Assembly (NCBI RefSeq): GCF_016125575.1
Contig: NZ_WGLM01000005.1
Coordinates: 124,001-188,000, forward strand
DNA length: 64,000 nt
Origin: Limimaricola sp.
GTDB taxonomy: Bacteria; Pseudomonadota; Alphaproteobacteria; Rhodobacterales; Rhodobacteraceae
Direction of reading: 5' to 3'
Of the stretch, positions 17,790 through 25,995 are shown in pieces. The translations under genes were made by a program, and so were the position numbers. The notes beneath the pieces are model-generated. The model was not told the DNA's origin. It worked only from the letters and a program-made list of their open reading frames with translations, and ran no database searches. Positions within the stretch are counted from its first letter, which is position 1. Every line of letters starts with the position of its first letter.

Positions 17790-18785
17790 TCAGGCCAAAA
17801 CGTGTTCAATGTCGGTGAAGACGTGCATGTCGACCTCGTGCGCCTCGGGGTATTTCGCGGCGATGGCATAGTCGACGGCAGCAGCGGCATCTGCCTTGAC
17901 CTCGGCGTTCATCGCCTCGATCTCGTCCTCGCTGGCCACGCCCTGCTCGACCAGCCATGAGCGGAAGCGGATGATCGGGTCGCGGTTGGCTTTCCAGTCC
18001 TGCTCTTCTTCTTTCGACCGGTAATATTCGCGGTTGATGTCGCCAACATGGTGGCCATGGTAGCGGTAGGTCTTGAGCTCGACGAAGAACGGGCCTTCGC
18101 CCTTGCGCGCGCGGGCGACCAGCTTGGTCGCAAGGTCGTTGACGGCCAGCACGTCCTGGCCATCAACCTCGAACGCCTCGATCCCGAAGGCCTCGGCGCG
18201 CGCAGTGATCTTGCCCGCGGCGATCTCGTCGGTCTTGGTGTATTCGGAATAGCCGTTGTTTTCGCAGGCGTAGATCACCGGCAGCTTCCAGAGCGCGGCC
18301 ATGTTCATCACTTCGTAAAGCAGGCCCTGCGCGGTCGCGCCGTCGCCGAAGAAGCACACCGTGACATCGTCGGCGCCTTGCATCTTAGCGCGCAGGGCAG
18401 CACCCGTGGCAATGCCCATGGAACCGCCCACAATCGCGTTCGCGCCCAGGTTGCCGTGGCTTTGATCGGCGATATGCATGCTGCCGCCCTTGCCGCGGCA
18501 ATAGCCCTCTTCCTTGCCCAGTAATTCGCAGAACATTTGCTGGAATTCAGCGCCCTTGGCCACGCAATGGCCGTGGCCGCGATGGGTTGATGTGATGCGG
18601 TCGTTGTCGGTCAACGCCTCGCAGATGCCCACCGCCACGGCCTCTTCGCCGGAATACATGTGGGTCAGTCCCGGCATCTTTGCCGAGAGGTAAAGCTGGT
18701 TGGCATTGTCCTCGAAGGTACGGATACGCACCATCTGCCGGTACATGCGCAGGTAGGCTTCGGTATTGGTTTTGCTGTCAGCCAT
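17790..18785 (-). CDS. 2-oxo acid dehydrogenase E1 alpha subunit (acetoin/pyruvate type)
   Basis: A 331-aa TPP enzyme. The TPP/Mg motif is FFGDGATAQG followed by ENNGYSEYT, and the protein carries YCRGKGGSMHIAD, GANAIVGGSMGIATGAAL and YRYHGHHVGD, all typical of AcoA/PdhA. It is the first gene of the operon E1 alpha, E1 beta, di-lipoyl protein, semialdehyde dehydrogenase, E2 core. No E3 gene is present, so dihydrolipoamide dehydrogenase must be supplied from elsewhere. Neighbouring SDR genes fit acetoin/diol metabolism, but this is only an inference. Confidence 0.92.
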   Translation of the reverse strand: MADSKTNTEAYLRMYRQMVRIRTFEDNANQLYLSAKMPGLTHMYSGEEAVAVGICEALTDNDRITSTHRGHGHCVAKGAEFQQMFCELLGKEEGYCRGKGGSMHIADQSHGNLGANAIVGGSMGIATGAALRAKMQGADDVTVCFFGDGATAQGLLYEVMNMAALWKLPVIYACENNGYSEYTKTDEIAAGKITARAEAFGIEAFEVDGQDVLAVNDLATKLVARARKGEGPFFVELKTYRYHGHHVGDINREYYRSKEEEQDWKANRDPIIRFRSWLVEQGVASEDEIEAMNAEVKADAAAAVDYAIAAKYPEAHEVDMHVFTDIEHVLA

Positions 18786-18844
18786 GAGGCGGTTCCTTTC
18801 GGGCCAACGGCCCGTGATCTGCGGAAAAGCACTGGCAGGCGATG

Positions 18845-18869
18845 GCGGGGGGCGTGTGCCGCCCCCCGC
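18845..18869 (-). terminator. Strong GC hairpin between the M24 gene and the E1 alpha gene
   Basis: GCGGGGGGC at 18845-18853 and GCCCCCCGC at 18861-18869 form a perfect 9-bp stem with a 7-nt loop. It lies 15 bp downstream of the M24-family gene and ~60 bp upstream of E1 alpha on the minus strand. A second smaller repeat, GGGCC/GGCCC, lies near 18810. No clear T-run is present; partial termination or processing between the two genes is likely. Confidence 0.5.
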
Positions 18870-18884
18870 ATTGGCGCCCGCCGT

Positions 18885-20183
18885 TCAGTAGCGGTTGGCG
18901 ATCGGCAGGTCTTCGGCGGGAAAGAGCGAGATGACCTCGCAGCCTTTCTCGGTCACGACGACCTCTTCCTCGATCCGCGCGGCGGAATAACCGTCGGCGG
19001 CCGGGCAGTAGGTTTCCAGCGCAAAGACCATGCCGGTCTTGATCTCCATCGGGTGATCGAGGCTGACCGCGCGGCTGATGATCGGACGCTCGTGCAGGGC
19101 AAGGCCAAGCCCGTGGCCGAATTGCAGGCCGAACGCCGCGTCCTCGCTGGGAAAGCCGAACTCTTCGGCCTTGGGCCAGACCTTGGCGACCGTATCGGTC
19201 GTCACACCGGGCTTGATCAAGGCGATCGAGGCGTCGATCCATTCGCGCGCCTTGACGTAGGCGTCATTCTGCGCGGGCGTGGAACGACCGATATTGAAGG
19301 TTCGATAGTAGCAGGTCCGATAGCCCTGGTAGGATTGCAGGATATCGAAAAAGGCCTGATCACCGGGGCGGAACAGCCGGTCGGTGAAATTGTGCGGATG
19401 CGGGCTGCACCGCTCACCCGAGATGGCGTTGATCGCCTCCACGTCGTCCGAGCCCATTTCGTAGAGCATCTTGTTGGACAGGGCGACGATATCGTTCTCG
19501 CGCACCCCCGGCTTCAGCTCTTCGTAGATCATGTGATAGACGCCATCGACCATGCTGGCCGCCTGCGTCAGCAGCTGAATCTCGTCCCAGTTCTTGATCT
19601 CGCGGGCCGCCAGCATGATCTGCTGGCCGTCCACGACCGTCAGACCCTCTTCGCGCAGCGCGTGGAACATGGCCGTTTCGGCATAGTCCACACCGACGGG
19701 CATATCCGCCATGCCAGCGTCCTTGATCAGCTGGGCAATCTGCTTGGCGTATTTCTTCATCAGGCCGAATTCGGGCGGGATGGTGCCGCGCATGCCCACC
19801 ACGCCGGCAAGGCAATGGCTGGGCTCCAGCCAGTCGGAATAGCGCTGGTGGTGGACCGCGGCAGAGCCGAAATCCCACACATAGGGGCTATCGTCACCGG
19901 TCAGCAGGCAGAACCGGCACATCTTGTCACGCTCCCACTCGCCAATCTTGGTGGCAGAGACGTAACGGATGTTGTTGACGTCAAAGAGCAGCAAGGTGCC
20001 GGCATTGGAGGCCTGCAACGCCTGGCGGGTCCGCGCAAGGCGGTAGCGACGCAAGCGATCATGGTCGATCCGGCGTTCGAAATCGACCGAAGTATGGCCC
20101 CAGGCAGGCAGACGATCCCGCCATTCCCAGTTTGGTTCAAGGTCCTGGGGCGTTAGCAGGTTTGGCAGCAGGGCGCGTGTCAT
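18885..20183 (-). CDS. Creatinase/Xaa-Pro peptidase-like M24 hydrolase with altered metal site
   Basis: A 432-aa protein of the M24B pita-bread fold: an N-terminal creatinase-like domain (residues 1-185, with LLLFDVNNIRYVSAT) and a C-terminal catalytic domain. The conserved GHGLGLALHERP histidine and the two glutamates (FALETY and ARIEEEVVVTE) are present. The Asp pair is not: in FFDILQSYQGYRTCYYRTF the second metal Asp, expected 11 residues after the first, is Cys. Creatinase itself works without metal and also has lost these ligands. So the reaction is more likely creatinase-like C-N hydrolysis, or another M24B reaction, than peptide cleavage. A strong SD (GGAGGAG) precedes ATG 20183. Confidence 0.82.
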   Translation of the reverse strand: MTRALLPNLLTPQDLEPNWEWRDRLPAWGHTSVDFERRIDHDRLRRYRLARTRQALQASNAGTLLLFDVNNIRYVSATKIGEWERDKMCRFCLLTGDDSPYVWDFGSAAVHHQRYSDWLEPSHCLAGVVGMRGTIPPEFGLMKKYAKQIAQLIKDAGMADMPVGVDYAETAMFHALREEGLTVVDGQQIMLAAREIKNWDEIQLLTQAASMVDGVYHMIYEELKPGVRENDIVALSNKMLYEMGSDDVEAINAISGERCSPHPHNFTDRLFRPGDQAFFDILQSYQGYRTCYYRTFNIGRSTPAQNDAYVKAREWIDASIALIKPGVTTDTVAKVWPKAEEFGFPSEDAAFGLQFGHGLGLALHERPIISRAVSLDHPMEIKTGMVFALETYCPAADGYSAARIEEEVVVTEKGCEVISLFPAEDLPIANRY

Positions 20184-20243
20184 GGTATTCTCCTCCGGGT
20201 GCCAGAATGCACCCGTTTACATTTAAATTCAGAAGCTTGGGCG

Positions 20244-21053
20244 CTACTTTGTAACCCAGCCGCCGTCGATCGAGATCATCTGGCCGGTCATGTAGTCGCT
20301 GTCATCGCTGGCCAGGAACGAGGCCGTACCGACGATGTCATCGGGATAAGAAACGCGCTTGATCACCAGATTGTTGGCGACGATGTCGTCATAGGCCTGA
20401 CCTTCGCGCTCCTTGAAGCCGATCTCGACGAGGTCTTTGTCGAGCTGTTCCCACAGGGGTGTCACAACCACGCCGGGCGCGTAGCCGTTGACGGTGATGT
20501 TATGTTCGGCAAGCCCCAGCGCCCCACATTCGGTCAGGGCGAGGCAGCCGTATTTCGAGGTGCAGTAAACGGTGACATCAACCAGCGGCTTGCGCGACGC
20601 GATCGAACCGACGTTGATGATCTTGTAGGGGTGATCCTTCATCGGTCCTTGCGCGATCATCTGGCGGGCGGCCTCTTGCATGCCCAGCCACATCGCCTTG
20701 GTGTTGACGTTCATGATCATGTCCCAGTTGGCTTCATCGATATCCATGAAGAACCGGGGCTTGTTCAGGCCGGCGTTGAAAACGGCCACGTTGATGTTGC
20801 CGAAGGCTTTGACAGTGGCGGCGACGGCGGCCGCGTTGTCCTCGCGCTTGGTCACGTCCATATGCACGGCAATCGCCTTGCCGTTGCCGCGTGCGTTGAT
20901 GCGGTCCGCGACAACCTGCGCTTCGGCGTGGTCGAGGTCGCCGAGGCAGACATTGGCTCCCTGTTCGGCGAAGGCCTCGGCATTTGCCGCCCCCATGCCG
21001 CGCGCGGCACCGGTGATCAGGATGTTCTTTCCCTTGAGGCGATTGGGGTCCAT
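20244..21053 (-). CDS. SDR-family oxidoreductase 1
   Basis: A 269-aa classical short-chain dehydrogenase. The NAD(P) loop is TGAARGMGAAN, the structural NAG is in FNAGLNKP, and the catalytic Ser-Tyr-Lys appear as NVGSIASR and YCTSKYG. Asp after the second strand (CLGDLDHAE) points to NAD rather than NADP. It is close to sorbitol/butanediol-type SDRs and clearly paralogous to the SDR at 24147-24944: both have NKP, an ENW-like segment with IM-VN, and GMQEAA-QMIAQG. SD GGGAGGAAACC precedes ATG 21053. It sits between the HTH-SBP regulator and the M24 gene, all on the minus strand. Confidence 0.9.
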   Translation of the reverse strand: MDPNRLKGKNILITGAARGMGAANAEAFAEQGANVCLGDLDHAEAQVVADRINARGNGKAIAVHMDVTKREDNAAAVAATVKAFGNINVAVFNAGLNKPRFFMDIDEANWDMIMNVNTKAMWLGMQEAARQMIAQGPMKDHPYKIINVGSIASRKPLVDVTVYCTSKYGCLALTECGALGLAEHNITVNGYAPGVVVTPLWEQLDKDLVEIGFKEREGQAYDDIVANNLVIKRVSYPDDIVGTASFLASDDSDYMTGQMISIDGGWVTK

Positions 21054-21067
21054 GGTTTCCTCCCTAG

Positions 21068-22891
21068 CTAACCCGTTGATCTGATGGCGTCCTCGGCACG
21101 GGACTGGGCCCGCGCGAGGGCTTCACGCGGCGTAACGACGCCGCGCAGCATGTCGTGAAATTCTTCGCCGCAGATCGTGATGATATCGCAGATCCGCGGG
21201 ACAGGCGGCCGCGGCCAGAACTGCAGTTCATCGCGCCACGACATCTGGTCGACCGCCTCGAAGATGGTCGACAGTCGGCGCACCTCGGGATCGGCGCCGA
21301 CCGAATAGCGCGGCGCGGTGCGGCTGCCATTCTGGACATAAAGCTTTTGCGCCTGCGGCGAGGTAAAGGTGATCAGCGCCTCGACGGCGGCCTCGACGCG
21401 CTCGTCGGGCAGGTTGCCCGGAATGCCCAGCACGTAGCCGCCCACAGGGGCGAGGGGCACGCCAGACGGCCCGTGCGGATGCGGAAGATAACCGGTCGTC
21501 GCTTGCGCCGGAGACGAACCGTCCAGCTCGAAATAGGGGGCAAGCAGGGTGTAGCCGTAGGCCATCGGCACCCGGCCGGCCGCATAGGGCCGGACACGTT
21601 CGTACCACGACATCGACAGGATGTCGGAGGGCGAATACTCCAGCAGCGCCATCAGGTATTCGGCCGCTTCCAGACCGCGTGGCGTGTCGATGGTTGGCAT
21701 CGCCCCGCCCTCGGCCAAATGATCGGCATCATATCCGCCTGCAACTTCGGGCAGGTCGACGATGGGTTGCCCGAAATCCGCAAACGTCATCATCACCGTA
21801 TGGCCAAGAGCGGTGCCGCGCGCCGCGTTCCATGCAATGCCGTAGCGGCCGCGAAGCGGATCATGGAAATGGCGAGCTGCCTCAAGGACCGCAGCGGTGG
21901 TTCGCGGCGGTTCGATCCCGGCCTCCGCAAAAAGGTCGCGGCGGTAAAAGAACAACTCGGGCGTGGTTTGGCTGGGCACGCCATAGGGGCGTCCGTCCCA
22001 ATGCGCGGCACGCCAACCGGCCGTATGGAAATCGCCCGGATCAAGCCGCGCGATATCCATAACGGCATCAAGCGGTTGCAGGACGCCCTTTTCAGCAAAT
22101 TCGCCGACCCAAGGCAGGTCAACCGCGATCAGGTCATAGCGGCTGGTTGGGCGGGCGGCATTGCGCAGCGCCTCTTCGCGCAGCCGGTCGATAGAAAAGG
22201 CGCGTTGGCTGATCTTGGTCCCAACGATCTGTTCGAACTGGCGCTTGAGGTTGTCCATGACCATGAACGTCGGATCGCCATGGACAAGAATACGCACGCC
22301 GCCGGCCAGCTTCAGTGGTGCAGACAGCACTCGCGGCGGTTCGATCTGCGCCTGGCCGGGCATGTAAGAGTCGCCGAAGTAGTATTCCGTGCCGCGGTCG
22401 GCGACGCCATGGTCGCGCAGGCTGGACTGGGCGATGCGACGGATGCGGTCGGCGATCAGGCTCCAGTTGGCCAGCATCTGCCGTGTTGGATGCAGGGAAA
22501 AGCTCTTGCCGGTCTTCGAGCGGGGGCGCTGATGGATCAGGCCCGCCTCACGCATCTCGGCCAGTTTGCGCGTCGCGGTCGCATAGGGCACGCCAGAGGC
22601 CGCGATCATCGAGGTTGGTGTGACCAGTCGGCCGTCCAGATGGCTCTGGATCAGGTGAAGGCTCATGTTCAGGTAGGGGTTGGGCAGGCTGGGCTCCAGA
22701 GTGGTCTCGATCTCGCTCAGAAGTTCCTGCATGAATTGAACCACATCCTGCAGTTCGGCCGTCCCTTTGATAACGGCACCAACACCTCCGACGATGGCGT
22801 CGGGGTGTCCATTATGGATGAGTTCTCCTGCCGCTTGGTCCACGGGTCCGGTTTCCGGTAAAATAATTCTGGCTGGTCTCGACTCGCGCAT
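21068..22891 (-). CDS. HTH regulator fused to a family 1 solute-binding domain
   Basis: A 607-aa protein with no signal peptide. Residues ~70-150 form a winged helix: LIQSHLDGRLVTPTSMIAAS, then GVPYATATRKLAEMREAGLI and HQRPRSKTGKSFSLHP, as in MarR/GntR-like DNA-binding domains. Residues ~180-590 are a complete extracellular-solute-binding-protein fold: RILVHGDPTFMVMDNLKRQFEQI, PYGVPSQTTPELFFYRRDLFAEAGI, and GGYVLGIPGN. So this is probably a cytoplasmic one-component regulator that senses an imported sugar-like ligand with a captured binding protein. It is divergent from the ABC operon at 23093 and precedes SDR 1. SD GGGGAGC precedes ATG 22891. Confidence 0.85.
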   Translation of the reverse strand: MRESRPARIILPETGPVDQAAGELIHNGHPDAIVGGVGAVIKGTAELQDVVQFMQELLSEIETTLEPSLPNPYLNMSLHLIQSHLDGRLVTPTSMIAASGVPYATATRKLAEMREAGLIHQRPRSKTGKSFSLHPTRQMLANWSLIADRIRRIAQSSLRDHGVADRGTEYYFGDSYMPGQAQIEPPRVLSAPLKLAGGVRILVHGDPTFMVMDNLKRQFEQIVGTKISQRAFSIDRLREEALRNAARPTSRYDLIAVDLPWVGEFAEKGVLQPLDAVMDIARLDPGDFHTAGWRAAHWDGRPYGVPSQTTPELFFYRRDLFAEAGIEPPRTTAAVLEAARHFHDPLRGRYGIAWNAARGTALGHTVMMTFADFGQPIVDLPEVAGGYDADHLAEGGAMPTIDTPRGLEAAEYLMALLEYSPSDILSMSWYERVRPYAAGRVPMAYGYTLLAPYFELDGSSPAQATTGYLPHPHGPSGVPLAPVGGYVLGIPGNLPDERVEAAVEALITFTSPQAQKLYVQNGSRTAPRYSVGADPEVRRLSTIFEAVDQMSWRDELQFWPRPPVPRICDIITICGEEFHDMLRGVVTPREALARAQSRAEDAIRSTG

Positions 22892-22949
22892 CTCTGCTCC
22901 CCTGTGTGTTCAATCCGGTATCCGTTAAGTATCCCGAAGAAATCCGATA

Positions 22950-22967
22950 TGAATAATCAAATATTCA
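22950..22967. promoter_or_regulatory. Inverted repeat in the divergent regulator/ABC promoter region
   Basis: TGAATA at 22950-22955 and TATTCA at 22962-22967 form a 6-bp inverted repeat with a 6-nt spacer, in an AT-rich island within GC-rich surroundings. AATCCGGTATCC near 22912 and AATCCGATATG near 22941 form a loose direct repeat next to it. The site lies between the HTH-SBP regulator gene and the ABC binding-protein gene, so it is a plausible operator for that regulator. It is not proven. Confidence 0.4.
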
Positions 22968-23092
22968 ATATGGACATCTTCGATCAGGTGCCGGGCAGGG
23001 ATTTAAGGATGACTCGGGGTCAGGTTGCCGTGGGTGATTCCTAGGGAGGACACCGCGCAATCAATGAACGGAATTTGTGGGAGGAACCCGAA

Positions 23093-24055
23093 ATGACAAG
23101 AACGACAAAGGTTGCGCTGACGGTCACGACGACGCTCGCCGGCGCCGCATTCGCGACCATCGCGGCGGCCGATCCTTACGTGATCGGTATCACCCAGAAC
23201 AACGTGGGCGTTGACAGCTACCAGACGACCTATGAGAAGGCGTTCATCGCCGCCGCCGATGCCAACGACAATGTCGATGCTGTCGTGCTTGACGCTGGCG
23301 GCGACGTGGCGCGCCAGATTGCCCAGGTCGAAGACCTGATCCAGCAAGGCGTGAACGCGATCATCATCTGGCCGACCAACGGCGAGGCGGTGATCCCGGC
23401 GGTGCGCAAGGCGCACAATGCCGGCATCCCGGTGATCGTCACCAACTCGAACATCGCCAAGGAAGGCTTTGACTTTATTAGCGCATTCTCCGGGCCCGAC
23501 AACATCACCCAGGGCAAGGAAGCTGCTGAGATCATGTGCGACAAGTTCAAGGCGATGGGCATCGCCGACACTGCGCAGATCGTGCAGATTTCCGGCCAGC
23601 CGGGCTACACCACTGCCATCGAACGCGCCAAGGGCTTTGAAGATCGTCTGCCCGAGGTCTGCCCGAACGTCACGCTGCTGGAAACCCAGCCGGGCGACTG
23701 GAACCGTGAGAAGTCGCAGAAGGTGATGGAAGCGTTCCTCGTCAAATATGACCATATCGACGGTGTCTATGCCGGCGACGACAACATGGGCGTGGGTGCG
23801 CTGAACGCCGCCAAGGCCGCGGGTCGTGATGGCATCATCTTCGTGGGCGCCACCAACTTTGCCGTGGGCTACGAAGCAATGCAGCGCGGCGAATACTGGG
23901 GTTCGGTCTACCAGTCGCCGGTGGATGACGCGCAGGCCGCGTTGCAAACCGCGCTGGATGTTCTCGACGGCAAGGACGTGCCGTTCCTGAACTACTTCGA
24001 GACGCCGAAGATCACCCAGGACAACATGGACCAGTTCTCCAAGCCGGTGTTCTGA
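23093..24055 (+). CDS. Ribose-type ABC transporter substrate-binding protein
   Basis: A 320-aa periplasmic binding protein of the RbsB/LacI-like family. A signal peptide (KVALTVTTTLAGAAFATIAAA) precedes DPYVIGITQNNVGVDSY. The sugar-binding hinge features INQ-like VNAIIIWPTNGEAV, IPVIVTNSNIA, and VDGVYAGDDNMGVGAL are present. ATG 23093 follows GGGAGGAA; the in-frame start at 23075 overlaps that SD and is rejected. It heads an operon with an SDR, two permeases (the first interrupted) and an ATPase. The ligand is probably a sugar, polyol or small alcohol handled by the SDRs. Confidence 0.92.
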   Translation: MTRTTKVALTVTTTLAGAAFATIAAADPYVIGITQNNVGVDSYQTTYEKAFIAAADANDNVDAVVLDAGGDVARQIAQVEDLIQQGVNAIIIWPTNGEAVIPAVRKAHNAGIPVIVTNSNIAKEGFDFISAFSGPDNITQGKEAAEIMCDKFKAMGIADTAQIVQISGQPGYTTAIERAKGFEDRLPEVCPNVTLLETQPGDWNREKSQKVMEAFLVKYDHIDGVYAGDDNMGVGALNAAKAAGRDGIIFVGATNFAVGYEAMQRGEYWGSVYQSPVDDAQAALQTALDVLDGKDVPFLNYFETPKITQDNMDQFSKPVF

Positions 24056-24075
24056 TCTCCCTTCAAGGGACTGGT

Positions 24076-24102
24076 GCCGGGCGCGCGACATGTGCGCCCG
24101 GC
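24076..24102 (+). terminator. Intercistronic hairpin after the ribose-type binding protein
   Basis: GCCGGGCGC at 24076-24084 and GCGCCCGGC at 24094-24102 form a perfect 9-bp stem with a 9-nt loop, 20 bp after the stop codon. No T-run follows. It probably protects or partially terminates the transcript so that the binding protein is made in excess over the membrane genes. Confidence 0.5.
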
Positions 24103-24146
24103 ATCCTCAAGCTGAAAATTCACGACCATCGCAAGTGGAGGATGGT

Positions 24147-24944
24147 ATGGGCCGCGTGACGGGGCGCTCCTGCATTGTGACAGGAGCAGCACGGGGGATC
24201 GGTCGGGCTATCGGCGAGGCGCTCCTCGACGAAGGTGCCGATGTATGTTTCGCCGATATCGATGCCGGGAAAGTGCGCGAGGTGGCCGAGGCCAACGCAG
24301 CGCGCGCGGCAGCCAAGGGTGGCAAAGTGACATGGGCCGGGGTCGACGTGACCAAACGCGACCAGATGCGGGCCATGATCGTTCATGCGGTCGAGGTTTT
24401 CGGCAAGCTGGACGTGCAGTTCAACAATGCCGGTGTGAACAAGCCGATGAACTTCCTCGACGTGACAGAGGAAAATTGGAACTTCATCATGAGCGTGAAC
24501 GGGCTGGGATGCCTGATCGGCATGCAGGAGGCGGCAAAGCAGATGATCGCGCAGGGCAGTGGCGGCAAGATCGTCAATACCGCGTCGATCGCCAGCCGGC
24601 AGGGCTTTGGCAACGTCGCACCCTATTGCGCGTCGAAGTTCGGCGTTGTGGCGCTGACACAATCGGGCGCGCGTGACCTTGCCCAGCATGGCATCACCGT
24701 GACAGGCTTTGCGCCCGGCGTGGTGGCAACGGAAATGTGGGAACAGGTTGATCTGGACCTGATGGAAATAGGCGCGGCAGAGCGTCCGGGACAGGCGATG
24801 GAGGAGTTTTCGTCTGATATCCTGAAAGGGCGCGTTGCCGGTACCGCGGACATCACCGGGACGACGACGTTCCTGGCCTCCGCCGATAGCGATTACATGA
24901 CCGGACAGATCGTCATGATAGACGGCGGCATGACATTGGTCTGA
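24147..24944 (+). CDS. SDR-family oxidoreductase 2
   Basis: A 265-aa short-chain dehydrogenase encoded inside the ABC transport operon. It has TGAARGIGRAIGEAL, CFADIDAGK (Asp favouring NAD), FNNAGVNKPMNF, NTASIASR and the catalytic YCASKFG. It ends SDYMTGQIVMIDGGM. It is clearly paralogous to SDR 1. ATG 24147 has GTGGAGG upstream. Placement between the binding protein and the permeases suggests that it oxidises the imported compound or its first product. Sorbitol- or butanediol-like substrates are typical for this group, but the actual one is unknown. Confidence 0.9.
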   Translation: MGRVTGRSCIVTGAARGIGRAIGEALLDEGADVCFADIDAGKVREVAEANAARAAAKGGKVTWAGVDVTKRDQMRAMIVHAVEVFGKLDVQFNNAGVNKPMNFLDVTEENWNFIMSVNGLGCLIGMQEAAKQMIAQGSGGKIVNTASIASRQGFGNVAPYCASKFGVVALTQSGARDLAQHGITVTGFAPGVVATEMWEQVDLDLMEIGAAERPGQAMEEFSSDILKGRVAGTADITGTTTFLASADSDYMTGQIVMIDGGMTLV

Positions 24945-25005
24945 CGTCCGGCACGGAACGGAAGCTGTAACGACGATGGCCGGGACCGGCCGATCGGGGG
25001 GAGAA

Positions 25006-25980
25006 ATGGCAACATTGACCAGACAGGAGATCGGCGGGTTTCTCGCGCGGCAGGGCATCCTGGTGGCCTTCGCGCTTTTCATGGTCGGGTTCACACTGGC
25101 CAACAACCGTTTCCTTGACCCTGAAAACGTCATGGGCGTGGTGCGGTCGTAGGCTATCCTCGGCGTGATGGCCCTTGGCGTGACCTTCGTGGTCATCAGC
25201 GGCAATCTGGACCTTTCGGTCGGCTCGATGATGTCATTCTCGACGATCGTTGTGCTCGACCTGCACGACAAGCTCGGGCCGACGCTGGCAATCCCCGTCA
25301 TGTTTGCGATGACGATGGCACTAGGGGCGCTGATCGGCTTTCTCGTCGGCTATCTAAAGCTCAATTCGCTGATCGTGACCTTGGGCATGCTGTCGGCCAT
25401 TCACGGGCTGACGCTGACCTATTCCGGCGGCAAGAACATGGATATCGCCGACAAGGAGCATACGTGGTTCTCCGTCTTCGGGCAGGGTGACCTGCTGGGC
25501 GTGCCCGTGCCGATCCTGCTTTTCGCGCTTCTGGCCGTGGCCCTTGGCGTGCTGCTGTCGCGCACACCCTTCGGGCGCAAGGTTTATGCCGTTGGCGGCA
25601 ACGGGACCGCCGCCACCTTTTCCGGGATCCGGCGCGCAAGGATCATCTTTGCCTGCTACCTGATGTCCTCTTTCTGCGTGGCCTGCGCCGGACTGATCCA
25701 GGCCAGCCGCTCGATGGGTAGCCAGAACACCGTCGGGCAGGGGATGGAACTGGAGGTTCTGGCCGCGGTCATCCTTGGGGGCGCCTCGCTGATGGGCGGG
25801 TCGGGGACCATCTTCAAGACGGTGATCGGGGTGCTGATCCTCGGCTTCATCCAGAATGGACTTTTGCTGGTCGGATTGCAGTTCTACGTCCAGTACGTCG
25901 TCACCTGGGTCATCATCATTCTTGCGGTCTGGCTCGATATCGCGGCCAAACGCGGCAAGCTCTGGTCACCCATCGCCTGA
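25006..25980 (+). pseudogene. ABC permease (RbsC type) interrupted by an in-frame TAG
   Basis: From ATG 25006 (SD GGGGGGAG) the frame reads MATLTRQEIGGFLARQG, a first membrane segment and NVMGVVRS. It then meets TAG at 25150-25152 and continues in the same frame with AILGVMALGVTFVVISG NLDLSVGSM, the strongly conserved RbsC core, to the stop at 25980. Without the TAG the protein would be ~324 aa, normal for the family. Family members usually have Gln or a similar residue here, so a CAG-to-TAG change is the simplest cause. The downstream part alone (from 25165) lacks the first membrane segment. This may be a real null mutation, a sequencing error or a suppressed stop. Confidence 0.85.
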
Positions 25981-25995
25981 TCCGGAGGAAGCGAC

